64,000 nt of DNA from Rhodospirillales bacterium (GCA_016712375.1 JADJRE010000005.1:248001-312000); one strand, 5' to 3'; numbered from the stretch's first letter, positions 27,528 through 37,054 are shown. Made by a program: numbers and translations. The notes: generated from the sequence alone by a model not told the origin.

Positions 27528-28334
27528 TCACTCGACTGTGAAGCGCTCCTGCGCCAGGACTTTGCCCGTTGTCGCATCAATCGCCGAGATGCGCCATCTC
27601 CCCCGCATGCCACCGCTGATTGCCATGCCCGTATAGGCACGCCAGGACTGGGAGGCGGGAAGGAGTTTTCGTTCCTGCATGACACGGTCGTTGAATTCCC
27701 AGCGATGGATCACCGGGCGGCCATTCAAGCCGCGCAGTTCGGTAAAGAAGTAAATTGTGCGCACCGAGTTCGGGCTGAGGCGGATCGGCAATGAGATCGC
27801 CGGGCCTGGTTCAAGCCCCTGCATGCTGGCCACGAGTTGCATGCGGGCAACCGTGGCGCCCGACTCTGAAGCCGCTCGCGGCGACAGGCTAGCAGTAGCG
27901 GATGACGGTGCCGGCCGCGTTGGCTGGCTGGGCATCTGAGGAAGCGCTGGAAGATCAGGCGGTGGCGGCGCTACTGCACCCTCTGCCACGCTCTTCGGCG
28001 GTGGAGCTGGCACCACTTGCGTGGGGGTGCTCTTTGGCGCGGAGGTGCTCGTTGGCGCGGGTTCGATGGCGGGCCGTCCCAGGGCCGCCAGGCCGCGGGT
28101 TGCGGCCGAGTGTTCAGAGGCGTCACCAAGCCCTTGCAGCACTTCATCCGAGCGCGGCAGGCCGGTTGCCGGGGCTGGCGGAAGGGTCGAGGCGGGACGC
28201 GACGCGGCAGTCTGTCGGATCGCTTCGGATGAGCCGCCCTCGGTTGTCTGCAAGTTATCGCGCCACAAGGCGAGGATGACGATAATTGTGATCGCCGCGA
28301 GAGCGGTCACACCTAAGAACGTGCGAATGCGCAT
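27528..28334 (-). CDS. DUF2914 domain membrane-anchored protein
   Basis: Starting at ATG 28334 the product has one N-terminal membrane helix (FLGVTALAAITIIVILAL), a long Pro/Ala/Ser-rich linker, and a C-terminal DUF2914 domain: VRTIYFFTELRGLNGRPVIH, RWEFNDRVM, SQSWRAYTGMAI, MRGRWRISAIDATTGKVL. The domain lies outside the cytoplasm if the helix is an anchor. The function is unknown. It converges with ftsH. Confidence 0.85.
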   Translation of the reverse strand: MRIRTFLGVTALAAITIIVILALWRDNLQTTEGGSSEAIRQTAASRPASTLPPAPATGLPRSDEVLQGLGDASEHSAATRGLAALGRPAIEPAPTSTSAPKSTPTQVVPAPPPKSVAEGAVAPPPPDLPALPQMPSQPTRPAPSSATASLSPRAASESGATVARMQLVASMQGLEPGPAISLPIRLSPNSVRTIYFFTELRGLNGRPVIHRWEFNDRVMQERKLLPASQSWRAYTGMAISGGMRGRWRISAIDATTGKVLAQERFTVE

Positions 28335-28596
28335 CAGCGAATACCGCCTAGTTATCTGTCCAGCGAGCAAGACGAAACGGGATACTCCTATCTTGACGCG
28401 GCGGTGTGACGATGGCGAAGCCGATGCCGAGCATCCATGCCAGCAAAAGAATCGCGCACAACCCGAACCTGCCACCAATAATCCTTATTACCTCTTGTGG
28501 CGAAATAGCGGCAGCTGTTTTCCGCCCGCAGCCGGATCTTGACCGGGACATTTTCGTCGATAGGGTAAGCGCAACCTGTGCAGCCCGAGTTTCCCG

Positions 28597-29313
28597 ATGT
28601 GCGATACGACCGCCGAAGTGATTACCGAACCTGTTGCGGCGACTGGCCGCAGCCGCTGGATTCGCGTCTGGGACCCGCCAACGCGCTTGTTTCACTGGTC
28701 GCTGGTGCTGTTGGTGACCCTCAGCGTCTACACAGGCAACGTCGGCGGGCTGCGGGAGATGGACCTGCATAAGCTGTCGGGATACAGCATCCTCGCGTTG
28801 GTGCTGTTTCGATTGGTCTGGGGATTGATCGGGAGCCGGCGATCCCGCTTTGCTGATTTCATCCATGGACCGCGCGCGGTGATCGCTTATGTGCGCTCAC
28901 TGGTCGGTGCCACCCACCAAAATTTCGTGGGCCATAATCCGCTGGGTGGCTGGTCGGTGGTGGCTATGCTGATGAGCCTGCTGTTGCAGGCGACGACCGG
29001 GCTGTTCGCGCGCGACGACATTTTGACCGAGGGCCCGCTGACAAAGTACGTCTCGAAGCAGACCAGCGGCACGATCTCAGCGATCCATGAGCTGAACGCC
29101 AGTGTTCTCTACGTGTTGATCGCGATCCATCTGGCAGCCGTGCTGGGATATCTTTTGCTAAGGAACGAGAACCTGATCCGGCCGATGCTGACCGGGCGAA
29201 AACAGGCGACGCCAGAGACCGCGACAGCGGATTTGCCATATGCGCGGAGCTGGATTGCTGCTGCGGTACTGATGGCGGCTGGAGGAATCGTCTGGTGGGT
29301 GGTGACCCGCTAG
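28597..29313 (+). CDS. Cytochrome b561-type membrane protein
   Basis: The 238-residue product has four or five membrane helices and the b-type haem pattern of the Ni/Fe-hydrogenase/cytochrome b561 group: RVWDPPTRLFHWSLVLLV, the LHKLSGYSILALVLFRLVWG segment, and a later NASVLYVLIAIHLAAVLGY, which supply histidine ligands. It likely passes electrons between a periplasmic partner and quinone. A cytochrome c-prime gene converges with it 50 bases away. Confidence 0.85.
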   Translation: MCDTTAEVITEPVAATGRSRWIRVWDPPTRLFHWSLVLLVTLSVYTGNVGGLREMDLHKLSGYSILALVLFRLVWGLIGSRRSRFADFIHGPRAVIAYVRSLVGATHQNFVGHNPLGGWSVVAMLMSLLLQATTGLFARDDILTEGPLTKYVSKQTSGTISAIHELNASVLYVLIAIHLAAVLGYLLLRNENLIRPMLTGRKQATPETATADLPYARSWIAAAVLMAAGGIVWWVVTR

Positions 29314-29362
29314 GTGCGGAGTTGGAGTCCGACGGGCCCACCCAGGTTCCTCCAAATTACCG

Positions 29363-29815
29363 TCAATCCTTCTTGCGGAAGTCGTCGTGGCAGGCCTTGC
29401 ACGACTTTGCCAAGGCACTGACTGGAGGGGCAAGGTCGGCCGGCTGGCCGTCGGCAACCTTTGCCAGATCCGCCGCCGCCGCCTGGAACGCCGCCAAAGT
29501 CTTCTCGAACTTCTCCGGCTGCTCCCAAATCGCCGGCAGTGCCTCGGTCTTGCCGGTCTTCGAGTTTGCGGGAAAAACGTGTCCTGCCATCTTTGCCAGC
29601 GGTTCGATAGCACGCGCGTGCACCGCTGCGTCCTCCTTGTAGGGAACGTTGCCCTTGACGATCGCCACCAGTGCTGAAGTGTGGCCACCGATCGATTCCA
29701 TGACGGCCTTGCGGTAATCGATCAATGCTTGATCGGCGCGGGCGGCTAGCGGCACCGACATCAGCGCCACGGCGATCGCGGCGGCGGGCAGCATTCGGAG
29801 AACAGAAGTCGCCAT
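29363..29815 (-). CDS. Cytochrome c-prime (class II c-type cytochrome)
   Basis: Starting at ATG 29815 (AGAGGAAACG upstream), the product has a signal peptide (MATSVLRMLPAAAIAVALMS), a four-helix-bundle-like middle and the haem motif SCKACHDDFRKKD at the extreme C-terminus, the hallmark of cytochrome c-prime. The mature protein is about 125 residues, the family norm. These proteins bind NO or CO in the periplasm. The adjacent b561-type gene is a likely redox partner, but the two genes are convergent. Confidence 0.92.
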   Translation of the reverse strand: MATSVLRMLPAAAIAVALMSVPLAARADQALIDYRKAVMESIGGHTSALVAIVKGNVPYKEDAAVHARAIEPLAKMAGHVFPANSKTGKTEALPAIWEQPEKFEKTLAAFQAAAADLAKVADGQPADLAPPVSALAKSCKACHDDFRKKD

Positions 29816-29981
29816 CGTTCGTTTCCTCTTTTGGCACATCGACATCGGCAGCCGTTTCGGCAACCCAACCTAGCATTCGCCGGCAGAGGTGCGCACGAGG
29901 TATCGAATGGCGCCCCGATCGCTTATGGTGGGTTCCTCAGAAAACGACAGGCGTCTGGCGGCGCTTAAGTGAGGTGTTGCA

Positions 29982-30566
29982 ATGAAGCAAATCCGCTCGC
30001 TGTGCGTTCTATGCGGTTCGCGCGAAGGTACCGACCCCGTTTATCGCGAAGCGGCGATTCGGCTGGGCCGGCTGATTGCGGAGCAAAACGTGCGGCTTGT
30101 CTACGGCGGAGGCTCGATCGGCCTGATGGGGATCATCGCCGACGCGGTGCTCTCCGCTGGCGGCGAGGTGGTGGGCGTGATCCCTGACTTTTTGATCCGG
30201 TATGAAATTGGTCACCACGATCTTACCGATCTGGTCATCACCGGCAGCATGCACGATCGCAAGCGTCGGATGTTCGAGATGGCGGATGCCTTCGTTGTCC
30301 TTCCCGGTGGTTTGGGAACGCTTGATGAGACCTTTGAGCTGATCACCTGGCGGCAGCTTCGGCTGCATGATTCGCCGATCATTGTCCTCGACGTGGAAGG
30401 CTATTGGGCGCCGCTGCTTAAGTTGATCGATGCCACCATCGCCGCCGGTTTCGCCGACCCCGCTACCACCGAGCTGTTCATGGTTGCAAGGACTCCGGAA
30501 GAGGTCCTGCAGACACTGGCGGGGGTCGTGCCGACAAAGGAAGAGGTGCTAACGAGCCACCTCTAA
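29982..30566 (+). CDS. LOG family nucleoside-monophosphate phosphoribohydrolase
   Basis: The 194-residue product has the LOG/YvdD motifs: VLCGSREGTDPVY, VYGGGSIGLMGI, the catalytic region MHDRKRRMFEMADAFVVLPG and GLGTLDETFELITWRQL. Family enzymes release ribose 5-phosphate from cytokinin ribotides or AMP-like substrates. GAGG lies before the ATG. It is followed 39 bases later by a CorC/HlyC-type gene on the same strand. Confidence 0.93.
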   Translation: MKQIRSLCVLCGSREGTDPVYREAAIRLGRLIAEQNVRLVYGGGSIGLMGIIADAVLSAGGEVVGVIPDFLIRYEIGHHDLTDLVITGSMHDRKRRMFEMADAFVVLPGGLGTLDETFELITWRQLRLHDSPIIVLDVEGYWAPLLKLIDATIAAGFADPATTELFMVARTPEEVLQTLAGVVPTKEEVLTSHL

Positions 30567-30605
30567 TAGTATCCGGAACTTGATGCCGTACGCACTGAAA
30601 GTCCG

Positions 30606-31925
30606 ATGATCGTCGCCCTGGACCTGATCGTCATCCTCCTGCTGGTGCTGCTCAATGGCTTCTTTGCCATGTCGGAGATGGCGCTCGTCTCGTCCCGCCG
30701 CGCCCGGCTGAAGCAATTCGCCGAGAACGGACGGCCGGGAGCCCGCTTGGCGCTGGTACTGGCTGAGGATCCCGCACGCTTCTTGTCCGCGGTCCAGATC
30801 GGGATCACGCTCATTGGAATTCTTGCCGGAGCGTTTAGCGGCGCCACGCTGGCGCACAAGTTGGCCCCGTGGTTGGCGGGCTTTGCTCCGCTGGCGCCTT
30901 TCGCCGAACCAATCGCCATCTTCCTCGTCGTCCTCGGCATCACCTACCCGTCACTAATTCTGGGAGAATTGGTGCCAAAACGGATCGCTCTCGCCGATGC
31001 GGAAAGCGTCGCGTCGCGCGTGGCGCGGCCGATGAACGCCCTTTCCAAACTCGCCTTTCCGGCTGTCTGGCTGCTGCGCGTCTCCAGCGAGGCCGTACTG
31101 CGGATGCTGGGCTTGCCGGCACACCGGCAGTCGACGGTGACCGAGGAGGAGGTGAAGGCGATGGTGGCGGAAGGTGCTGACGCCGGCGTCTTCGAGGCCT
31201 CCGAGCGGGACATGATCGACGGGGTGCTGCGACTTGCCGACCGGCCGGTGAGCGCGATCATGACGCCACGCATCGACGTCATATGGCTCGACCCGTCAGC
31301 CGATGCACAAGAAAGCAGGCTTCGCATCAACGGGAGCGGCCATTCCCGCTTCCCAGTCAGCCGTGCTGGAGTGGACGCAATGGAAGGTGTCGTTCACGCG
31401 AAGGATCTGCTCGACCGACTCATGGCGGGCGAGCCGTTCGATTTGACCGCCCGCCTCTGCGAACCGCTGTTCGTGCACGAAGGCACGCCGGTGCTGAAGA
31501 TGCTGGAGCTCTTCCGCGGAACGCGCGTGCACATGGCCATCGTCGTAGATGAATATGGCAGTTTCGAAGGGATTGTGACGCCAACCGACATTCTCACTGC
31601 AATTGCCGGCGCGTTCCCCGAGGACGCAGAGGAGGCCGAACCGGGGATCGTGCAACGGGACGACGGCTCCTGGCTGATCGATGGCCGCACCGACATTGAT
31701 CAGGTCGAGCGCATCCTCGGTCGCCGCGGTCTCGATACAGACGGTGACTATCACACCCTCGCTGGTTTCGTCCTGTGGCGGTTCGGCCATGTTCCACGCA
31801 TCGGCGAACACATGGAGTGGCGAGATTTGCGATTTGAGGTCGTCGACATGGACGGAAGGCGGATCGACCGCGTTCTGATCACGTCGCTTGGTGATGTCGG
31901 CGGCCCGGACCAGAGTTCCGGCTAG
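30606..31925 (+). CDS. CNNM/HlyC-CorC family membrane protein
   Basis: The 439-residue product has a DUF21/CNNM membrane domain (residues about 1-180: LDLIVILLLVLLNGFFAMSE, EDPARFLSAVQIGITLIGIL), two CBS repeats (for example VSAIMTPRIDVIWLDPSADA and YGSFEGIVTPTDILTAI), and the C-terminal CorC_HlyC domain (DGSWLIDGRTDIDQVERILG). Members are linked to magnesium or cobalt efflux. It runs after the LOG gene, probably in one operon. Confidence 0.94.
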   Translation: MIVALDLIVILLLVLLNGFFAMSEMALVSSRRARLKQFAENGRPGARLALVLAEDPARFLSAVQIGITLIGILAGAFSGATLAHKLAPWLAGFAPLAPFAEPIAIFLVVLGITYPSLILGELVPKRIALADAESVASRVARPMNALSKLAFPAVWLLRVSSEAVLRMLGLPAHRQSTVTEEEVKAMVAEGADAGVFEASERDMIDGVLRLADRPVSAIMTPRIDVIWLDPSADAQESRLRINGSGHSRFPVSRAGVDAMEGVVHAKDLLDRLMAGEPFDLTARLCEPLFVHEGTPVLKMLELFRGTRVHMAIVVDEYGSFEGIVTPTDILTAIAGAFPEDAEEAEPGIVQRDDGSWLIDGRTDIDQVERILGRRGLDTDGDYHTLAGFVLWRFGHVPRIGEHMEWRDLRFEVVDMDGRRIDRVLITSLGDVGGPDQSSG

Positions 31926-31952
31926 TCGTATCGGGCTTCCTGGGTGCTCAGG

Positions 31953-32378
31953 CTATGGACGGGGCGCGAGAGTAATCGAGCGGCTGATCGGCTCCATCTT
32001 CGCATTGGTTGCGACGAACAGGAAGCCGCCGACAAGCCCAAAATTCTTCAAGAATGGCCAGAAGTTGGCCATCCAATCATCGCTGCCGTATGGATAGGCC
32101 CAGAAATTATGGAATAGAACGGCCGTGACGATACAATAAAAACAGAACAGAATCGCAAACTGTCGTGCGTAGATGTTTAATAGGATCCCCAATGAGCCGA
32201 ACACTTCCAGGCTACCACCAAGAAGCAGCAAAAACCATCCTGGCATCGGCATGCCGGAAGCGTTTGCCTGGGCGACGGCGCCAGAGAAATCGAAGATCTT
32301 GTCGAGGGCACTGAACGGGAACAACAGAACAAGGCAGAAACGCGCAAGAAATGGAAGATACCGGTCAATGCCGCTCAT
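31953..32378 (-). CDS. DoxX family membrane protein (copy 1)
   Basis: The 141-residue product has four membrane helices and the DoxX signature LVLLFPFSALDKIFDF, with FHNFWAYP and FLKNFGLVGGFLFVATNA at the end. It is a clear relative of the second DoxX protein at 36432-36887. DoxX proteins are small membrane oxidoreductase components in redox or sulphur pathways. It is the last gene of the minus-strand cluster and follows the VOC gene by 47 bases. Confidence 0.9.
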   Translation of the reverse strand: MSGIDRYLPFLARFCLVLLFPFSALDKIFDFSGAVAQANASGMPMPGWFLLLLGGSLEVFGSLGILLNIYARQFAILFCFYCIVTAVLFHNFWAYPYGSDDWMANFWPFLKNFGLVGGFLFVATNAKMEPISRSITLAPRP

Positions 32379-32425
32379 GATCTCGATCCTTGCCGTCTCT
32401 GGGCGAAGAGGCCAATGGAAAGCCG

Positions 32426-33520
32426 TCAGGGTTGCACAAGTCGCATCGCATGACCGTCCGGGTCACGCACCATGACCGCACGGGAGAACCCCATCTTTGG
32501 GTTGGTCACGGCCGTCACCTCGGGGGAGACGAAGCGGACGCCGGCGGCGCGGAGCGCTTCGGCCGCCGCCTGTACGTCGTTGACGATCAGAGAGGTCTGC
32601 CAGTGCCAGAGGTCGTCGGCTGCGGTGTCCAGCGGCATAGGCCGACCACCAGGCGGCGTCTCGTATTGCAGGAATTCGACGTGCGGCGGCGCTTCTGCGG
32701 GCAAGACCGCAGTCACTCTAACCCGGGCACCGAAGACGCTGTCGAGATATTCCTGGGTTAGGCCGATGTTCAGACTGCCGCCGCCTACCGTCATCCCCAG
32801 CAGGTCGCGATAGAAGGCGAGGCTCGCTGCCGTATCGCCGACAGTGATTGCGGTGTGATCGATGCCGAGGAAAAGCTGGTTGCTCGCCCGGTGCCAGCGG
32901 GCCTCTCCCTTGTCGGGCGGAAACCACAGCAGCTCGAGATTGTGATTGTCGGGATCGCGGAACTTTATCGCCTTGATCCCCGCCGCCGGGACGTTGGAAG
33001 CGGGGATCGTCTGCGGTTCGGGAGAAATCTGTCGCACACCGTGCCGCTGCAGCGTCTCGTACGCTTTCTCCATGTCGCTGACGACGATGGCCATGTGTTC
33101 GAACCAAAGGTCGTTGCTGCGGGAGGGAACTGGTACGAGCCGGCCATCAGGAGGCGCGACGTACTGGGTCAGCTCGACGATCTGCTCGCCGAGCCGCATG
33201 TGGACAATCCGTGCATTCGAACCGAAGACACCTTGCAGACTATCGTATGCGGCGCCGGTGACACGAAAGTCCGCGATCTTCTCAAAGCCCAGGACGTCCG
33301 CATAAAAGGCCAGGGACCGATCCATGTCGGATACCGTGAAGCCGATCATTGCGACCCTTTGGACGGCAACAGGGGCACCGTCGCGGCAAAGAACTGGAGT
33401 GCACCAGACGATAAAAACCAATGCTAACGCCAAGCGCATCGCATTTCGCACATCAAGCGGGACGCGCCATCGAAGAGCGTCCCTCTCCTGCCGGATTACC
33501 TGCGTTGCGGTGGCTGCCAC
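32426..33520 (-). CDS. Membrane-anchored double VOC (glyoxalase-fold) protein
   Basis: The product (364 residues) starts at a GTG with GAGAGGGAGCA just upstream. It has a membrane or signal segment (MRLALALVFIVWCTPVLC) at residues 28-45, then two VOC domains: MIGFTVSDMDRSLAFYADVL to LELLWFPPDKGEA, and FLGIDHTAITVGDTAASLAF to HAMRLVQP. VOC enzymes are metal-dependent lyases, isomerases or dioxygenases. The exported position is unusual for this fold. It lies between an MFS transporter and DoxX in the same operon-like run. Confidence 0.85.
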   Translation of the reverse strand: MAATATQVIRQERDALRWRVPLDVRNAMRLALALVFIVWCTPVLCRDGAPVAVQRVAMIGFTVSDMDRSLAFYADVLGFEKIADFRVTGAAYDSLQGVFGSNARIVHMRLGEQIVELTQYVAPPDGRLVPVPSRSNDLWFEHMAIVVSDMEKAYETLQRHGVRQISPEPQTIPASNVPAAGIKAIKFRDPDNHNLELLWFPPDKGEARWHRASNQLFLGIDHTAITVGDTAASLAFYRDLLGMTVGGGSLNIGLTQEYLDSVFGARVRVTAVLPAEAPPHVEFLQYETPPGGRPMPLDTAADDLWHWQTSLIVNDVQAAAEALRAAGVRFVSPEVTAVTNPKMGFSRAVMVRDPDGHAMRLVQP

Positions 33521-33562
33521 TGCTCCCTCTCCTGTCCTGTTTACCGGATCGGCCGTCGCCGG

Positions 33563-34840
33563 CTAGTGGCGTGTGGACGCTGCGCTGTTAGGAGCGGTTC
33601 CGGCACGGGAGCCCGCCACGAGGACGTTCGCTAGCACAATGAGTAGGACGGCGATGGCGGCGGCACCGAAATAAACTTCCGACAGCTGTAAATCCGCCAG
33701 TTGGCGCAACGGTCCTACCGCGAAGGCGCCGATGCCGTATCCAATCATGTAAGCGGCGACCATCCAGCCCGAGGCCGTCTCCACGAAGCGTGGTGTTTCG
33801 CTGCTGGCAGTGCCAATGCTCAGCGGCAGGCAGGCCGAGCATGCCAGGCCCGCGAGTGCGAACGCCGCCACGCCGAACACCGCGCTTGACGACCAGGCGA
33901 CGCACACCAGCGCGGCAGTGATCAACACCGGCAGGGCACGAAAGATCAGCAGTGGAGAAATGCGTGTGGAAAGCAGAGCAACGAGAAGACGACCAATGGT
34001 TACCGCTGCCCAGAACACAGCGAGCGCCAGGTTGGCAGTAGCATCGAGAAGGGCCCGCTGCTGATGCAGGTAAACCGTTCCCCAGTTGCCGAAGAGGGTT
34101 TCGCAGATCCCATAGAGAAGCGCGAAGGCGATCCAGATCCAGAAACGCCGCGGCAATGCCCGGGCGACTTCAAAGGCGCCGAGCGAGGCGGCGCCGGTGG
34201 CGGTAGCGAGGATGAGAGGCTGTGTTAGCGCTACGAGGGCCAAAATCACTGCGGCAATCGCAATCGCCAGCGGCAGAAGCCACCACCCTCCGCCGTCGGA
34301 GAGCAGCGAAACAATCAATGGCGCCAGTGCCGTCCCAGTACCCAGCAGCGTGTGCAGCGCCGTGATGGCAGTTTCACTGCGGTTGGGGAAGAAGCTTGCG
34401 GCGTAAGCGTTGATCGCGGTCAGGGTCGAACCAAACCCGATCCCCAGCAGCCCCGTCGCCACCAGGATCATCGCGAAGGCAACAAGGGGACTGCCGGCGA
34501 GCGTGCTGCTTAACGCAAACGTCCCCATCGATACCGCGTTGCAGCCGAAGCCTGCCAGCAGCACCGCCTTCAAGCCCTTCCATCGGGCCAGCGTTGGCGC
34601 AAGCAGCGAGGCGAGCACTGAGCCAATGAAAAGCGGCAAGAAGATGCTGCCGTACTGATTGCTGGAAAAGCCATATCCGTCGGCGGCGGTCAGAATGGTA
34701 GCGGCGGCCGGAAAGCTGACGAGCGCCAGTCCTTGAGCCAGTCCGCCGCCGTAGACGACGGCAATTTCAGCGCCGCGAGCCAACGACACTGTCTCGCGGG
34801 CAGTGCGGCCGGTACGGACACACGCTCTCTGGCTGCGCAA
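33563..34840 (-). CDS. MFS transporter
   Basis: The 425-residue product has about twelve hydrophobic segments and MFS-type loops (QYGSIFLPLFIGSVLASLLA, LARWKGLKAVLLAGFGCNA). The substrate cannot be told from sequence; the cluster suggests a sugar acid or small organic molecule. The start codon used here is a TTG and lacks a clear Shine-Dalgarno; a GTG seventeen codons in is an alternative. About 200 bases separate it from the SMP-30 gene upstream, with no gene in that gap. Confidence 0.85.
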   Translation of the reverse strand: MRSQRACVRTGRTARETVSLARGAEIAVVYGGGLAQGLALVSFPAAATILTAADGYGFSSNQYGSIFLPLFIGSVLASLLAPTLARWKGLKAVLLAGFGCNAVSMGTFALSSTLAGSPLVAFAMILVATGLLGIGFGSTLTAINAYAASFFPNRSETAITALHTLLGTGTALAPLIVSLLSDGGGWWLLPLAIAIAAVILALVALTQPLILATATGAASLGAFEVARALPRRFWIWIAFALLYGICETLFGNWGTVYLHQQRALLDATANLALAVFWAAVTIGRLLVALLSTRISPLLIFRALPVLITAALVCVAWSSSAVFGVAAFALAGLACSACLPLSIGTASSETPRFVETASGWMVAAYMIGYGIGAFAVGPLRQLADLQLSEVYFGAAAIAVLLIVLANVLVAGSRAGTAPNSAASTRH

Positions 34841-35037
34841 CTGCCGTGGTCAAGGTCCCTGCCCCCTTTGGATCAGTGCCTGACGGTGATGCTCCGACCT
34901 GTACGCATGCAGTCGAAGCCACAATCATTTCACTACGTTAAGCAAACATCGCGGCTGGACCAAGTACAAACTTGCCGTGCTCGCCGTGCCCAGATGCGGC
35001 GCTGTCGCTGCTGAGTGCCGGCGGTTCGCCGCGGCCA

Positions 35038-35949
35038 TCAAGGACGCTGCGCGCCGCGCTGGTTGGTGTAGACGGCGAAGAGCGCCTGCGAGGCGCAGAT
35101 GAACAGGCGGCTGCGGTAACGGCCGCCGAAGGTAAGGTTGGCGACGGTCGCCGGGACCTTGATCTTGCCCAGCAGCGCCCCCGATGGATCGATGCAGTGT
35201 ACGCCGTCACCGGCGCTGCTCCAGACGTTGCCGTCCTCGTCGCAGCGTATGCCGTCCGCGCTGCCGGGAGCCACCTGATGGAAAAGTCTGCCACCGGCCA
35301 GGAAGCCGTTATCGTCCACGTCGAAAACGCGAATGTGGCGAACAGGGACTTCCTCGAACTGCACGCCGGTCTCCACCACGTAGAGGCGGCGTTCATCAGG
35401 GGAAAAACATAGCCCGTTCGGCCCCGCAAAATCGTCGGCGGCGACGCGCATTGCGCCTGACCGGGGATCCAGGCGATAGACGCGGGTCGGTAACTCGGAA
35501 GGCCGTTTTCCGCCCTCGTAGTCGGTCTGAATTCCGTACGGCGGATCGGTAAACCAGATCGTCCCGTCCGACTTCACGACAATGTCGTTCGGCGAGTTCA
35601 GGCGCTTGCCGTCAAACTGTTCGGCGAGCACCGTCAGTTCTCCGTCCAGCTCCGTCCGCACAACGCATCGCCCGCCATGCAAGCAAGTGATCAAGCGGCC
35701 CTCGCGATCGCGGGTCTGACCATTGGGAAAGCCCGCCGGCTGGCGGAATACCTGAACACCAGCATGCTCTGTCCAGCACAGGATCCGGTCGTTCGGAATG
35801 TCGCTGAACAGGAGGCAGCGCATGTCGGCGAACCATGCCGGACCCTCCAGCCAACGAAAGCCATCGGCCAGCTTCTCCAAAGGAGCATTCGGCAGAACGA
35901 ACCGCCGGAAGCGTCGGTCGATGATCTCGAAGTTATCCATCGCGCTCAC
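35038..35949 (-). CDS. SMP-30/gluconolactonase/LRE family protein
   Basis: The 303-residue product has the six-bladed propeller motifs: LEGPAWFADMRCLLFSDIPN, RLNSPNDIVVKSDGTIWFTD, PNGLCFSPDERRLYVVETG and the metal-binding DGIRCDEDGNVWSS. It is likely a calcium- or zinc-dependent lactonase. The GTG start (35949) overlaps the TGA of the cupin gene as GTGA; the ATG at 35940 is an alternative. The propeller is slightly short at the C-terminus but complete. It sits inside the doxX-bounded cluster. Confidence 0.92.
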   Translation of the reverse strand: MSAMDNFEIIDRRFRRFVLPNAPLEKLADGFRWLEGPAWFADMRCLLFSDIPNDRILCWTEHAGVQVFRQPAGFPNGQTRDREGRLITCLHGGRCVVRTELDGELTVLAEQFDGKRLNSPNDIVVKSDGTIWFTDPPYGIQTDYEGGKRPSELPTRVYRLDPRSGAMRVAADDFAGPNGLCFSPDERRLYVVETGVQFEEVPVRHIRVFDVDDNGFLAGGRLFHQVAPGSADGIRCDEDGNVWSSAGDGVHCIDPSGALLGKIKVPATVANLTFGGRYRSRLFICASQALFAVYTNQRGAQRP

Positions 35950-36398
35950 GCGAAAGCACCGGGACGTGCGCCGATCCAGGCCTCGTCTTCGAGCTGGACG
36001 ATCATTAAGACAGCCGGCGCATCGCCCACCGTTCCCGAACAGTGGCCCTGATGTCCGTGAACATCCGGCTTGGAGTTCTGGTCGGCACCAAACGATAGCT
36101 CGCCGGGTCCCATCTCTACGCGCGTTCCATCAGTGGTCTCCACGAACCAGCAGCCCGACAAGGGAACGATCCACTGCGGTTTAGGGTTGCCGTGCCAGTC
36201 ACCGATCCAGCCGATCGGCAGCGTAGCAATCAGCACCGTCGACTTTGCGGTTACGAGATGGTCGTTCCATTGCGGCGCAGCCGCGCCGCCCATGCTCTGC
36301 AACTGAAAAGCCGAAAGGGTGCAGTGGGTCTGGTGCGTCGCGCCGTCATCGTCGGTCCAGACGTGCCAGTAGGTTATCTGCGGAGCTGTGCCCGCCAT
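35946..36398 (-). CDS. Cupin-like protein
   Basis: The 150-residue product reads as a single cupin barrel: YWHVWTDDDGATHQTHCTLS, LIGWIGDWHGNPKPQWIVPL, then VEMGPGELSFGADQNSKPDV and HGHQGHCS. The His residues could bind metal. The likely role is a small isomerase, dioxygenase or sensor. Its stop overlaps the start of the SMP-30 gene, so the two are translationally coupled. Family is inferred from the pattern, not from a named subfamily. Confidence 0.75.
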   Translation of the reverse strand: MAGTAPQITYWHVWTDDDGATHQTHCTLSAFQLQSMGGAAAPQWNDHLVTAKSTVLIATLPIGWIGDWHGNPKPQWIVPLSGCWFVETTDGTRVEMGPGELSFGADQNSKPDVHGHQGHCSGTVGDAPAVLMIVQLEDEAWIGARPGAFA

Positions 36399-36431
36399 TT
36401 GTCGCTTCCTCTCCTGTGGGAGCGGATCCGG

Positions 36432-36887
36432 TTAGTCGGCGAGGATCGAAATGGCGTGCCTCTCCTCGCCCGCGACGTGTTCAGTCTGCGCCATCAGGCT
36501 GCCACCGAGAACGACCAACAGCAAGCCGCCCGCGAGCCCGAAGTTCTTGAGGAAATCCCAGACGTGCGGATAACCCTCGCTGTCTGGTGACCAGAAGCGG
36601 GAGTAGACCCAGAAGTTGTGGTAGAGCAAGGCTGTGATGACGCAATAGCCCGCCAGGACAAACGCCGCCACCCGATCGTGCCAACCGACGATGATGCAGA
36701 TCGGGGCGACGAACTCGACCGTCATCGCCAGTACGAGAAGCACTGGCCCACCCGGCAGAAAACTGCCGTTCGCCTGCCTCAGGGCATTGCGCCAGTTGAA
36801 TATCTTGTCGAGGCCGCTGAACGGGAAAATTATCACCAGGCAGATTTTCGCCAAGACGGGAACTGCGCCTGCGACCAGCCACTCCAT
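36432..36887 (-). CDS. DoxX family membrane protein (copy 2)
   Basis: Starting at ATG 36887 (GGGGAGAG about ten bases upstream) the product is about 151 residues with four membrane helices. The motifs match copy 1: LVIIFPFSGLDKIFNWRNAL, LLYHNFWVYSRFW, and VWDFLKNFGLAGGLLLVVLG. It is the first gene of the minus-strand cluster, 33 bases before the cupin gene. Both DoxX copies probably arose by duplication and may form separate membrane partners. Confidence 0.9.
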   Translation of the reverse strand: MEWLVAGAVPVLAKICLVIIFPFSGLDKIFNWRNALRQANGSFLPGGPVLLVLAMTVEFVAPICIIVGWHDRVAAFVLAGYCVITALLYHNFWVYSRFWSPDSEGYPHVWDFLKNFGLAGGLLLVVLGGSLMAQTEHVAGEERHAISILAD

Positions 36888-37054
36888 GAATCCGAGCTCT
36901 CCCCTGGGCGGCACCAACGCGCCGGCTACTCCCGGCCGCTGCGCGTTACTGGCAAAACATGGTAGTGAATTAACCCAGCGACACCACCGCAAAACTGAGG
37001 CAAACTCCGGCCGCGAAGAAGGAGGCGCGGTCTCCCGTGTGGTTCACCGGGTGA

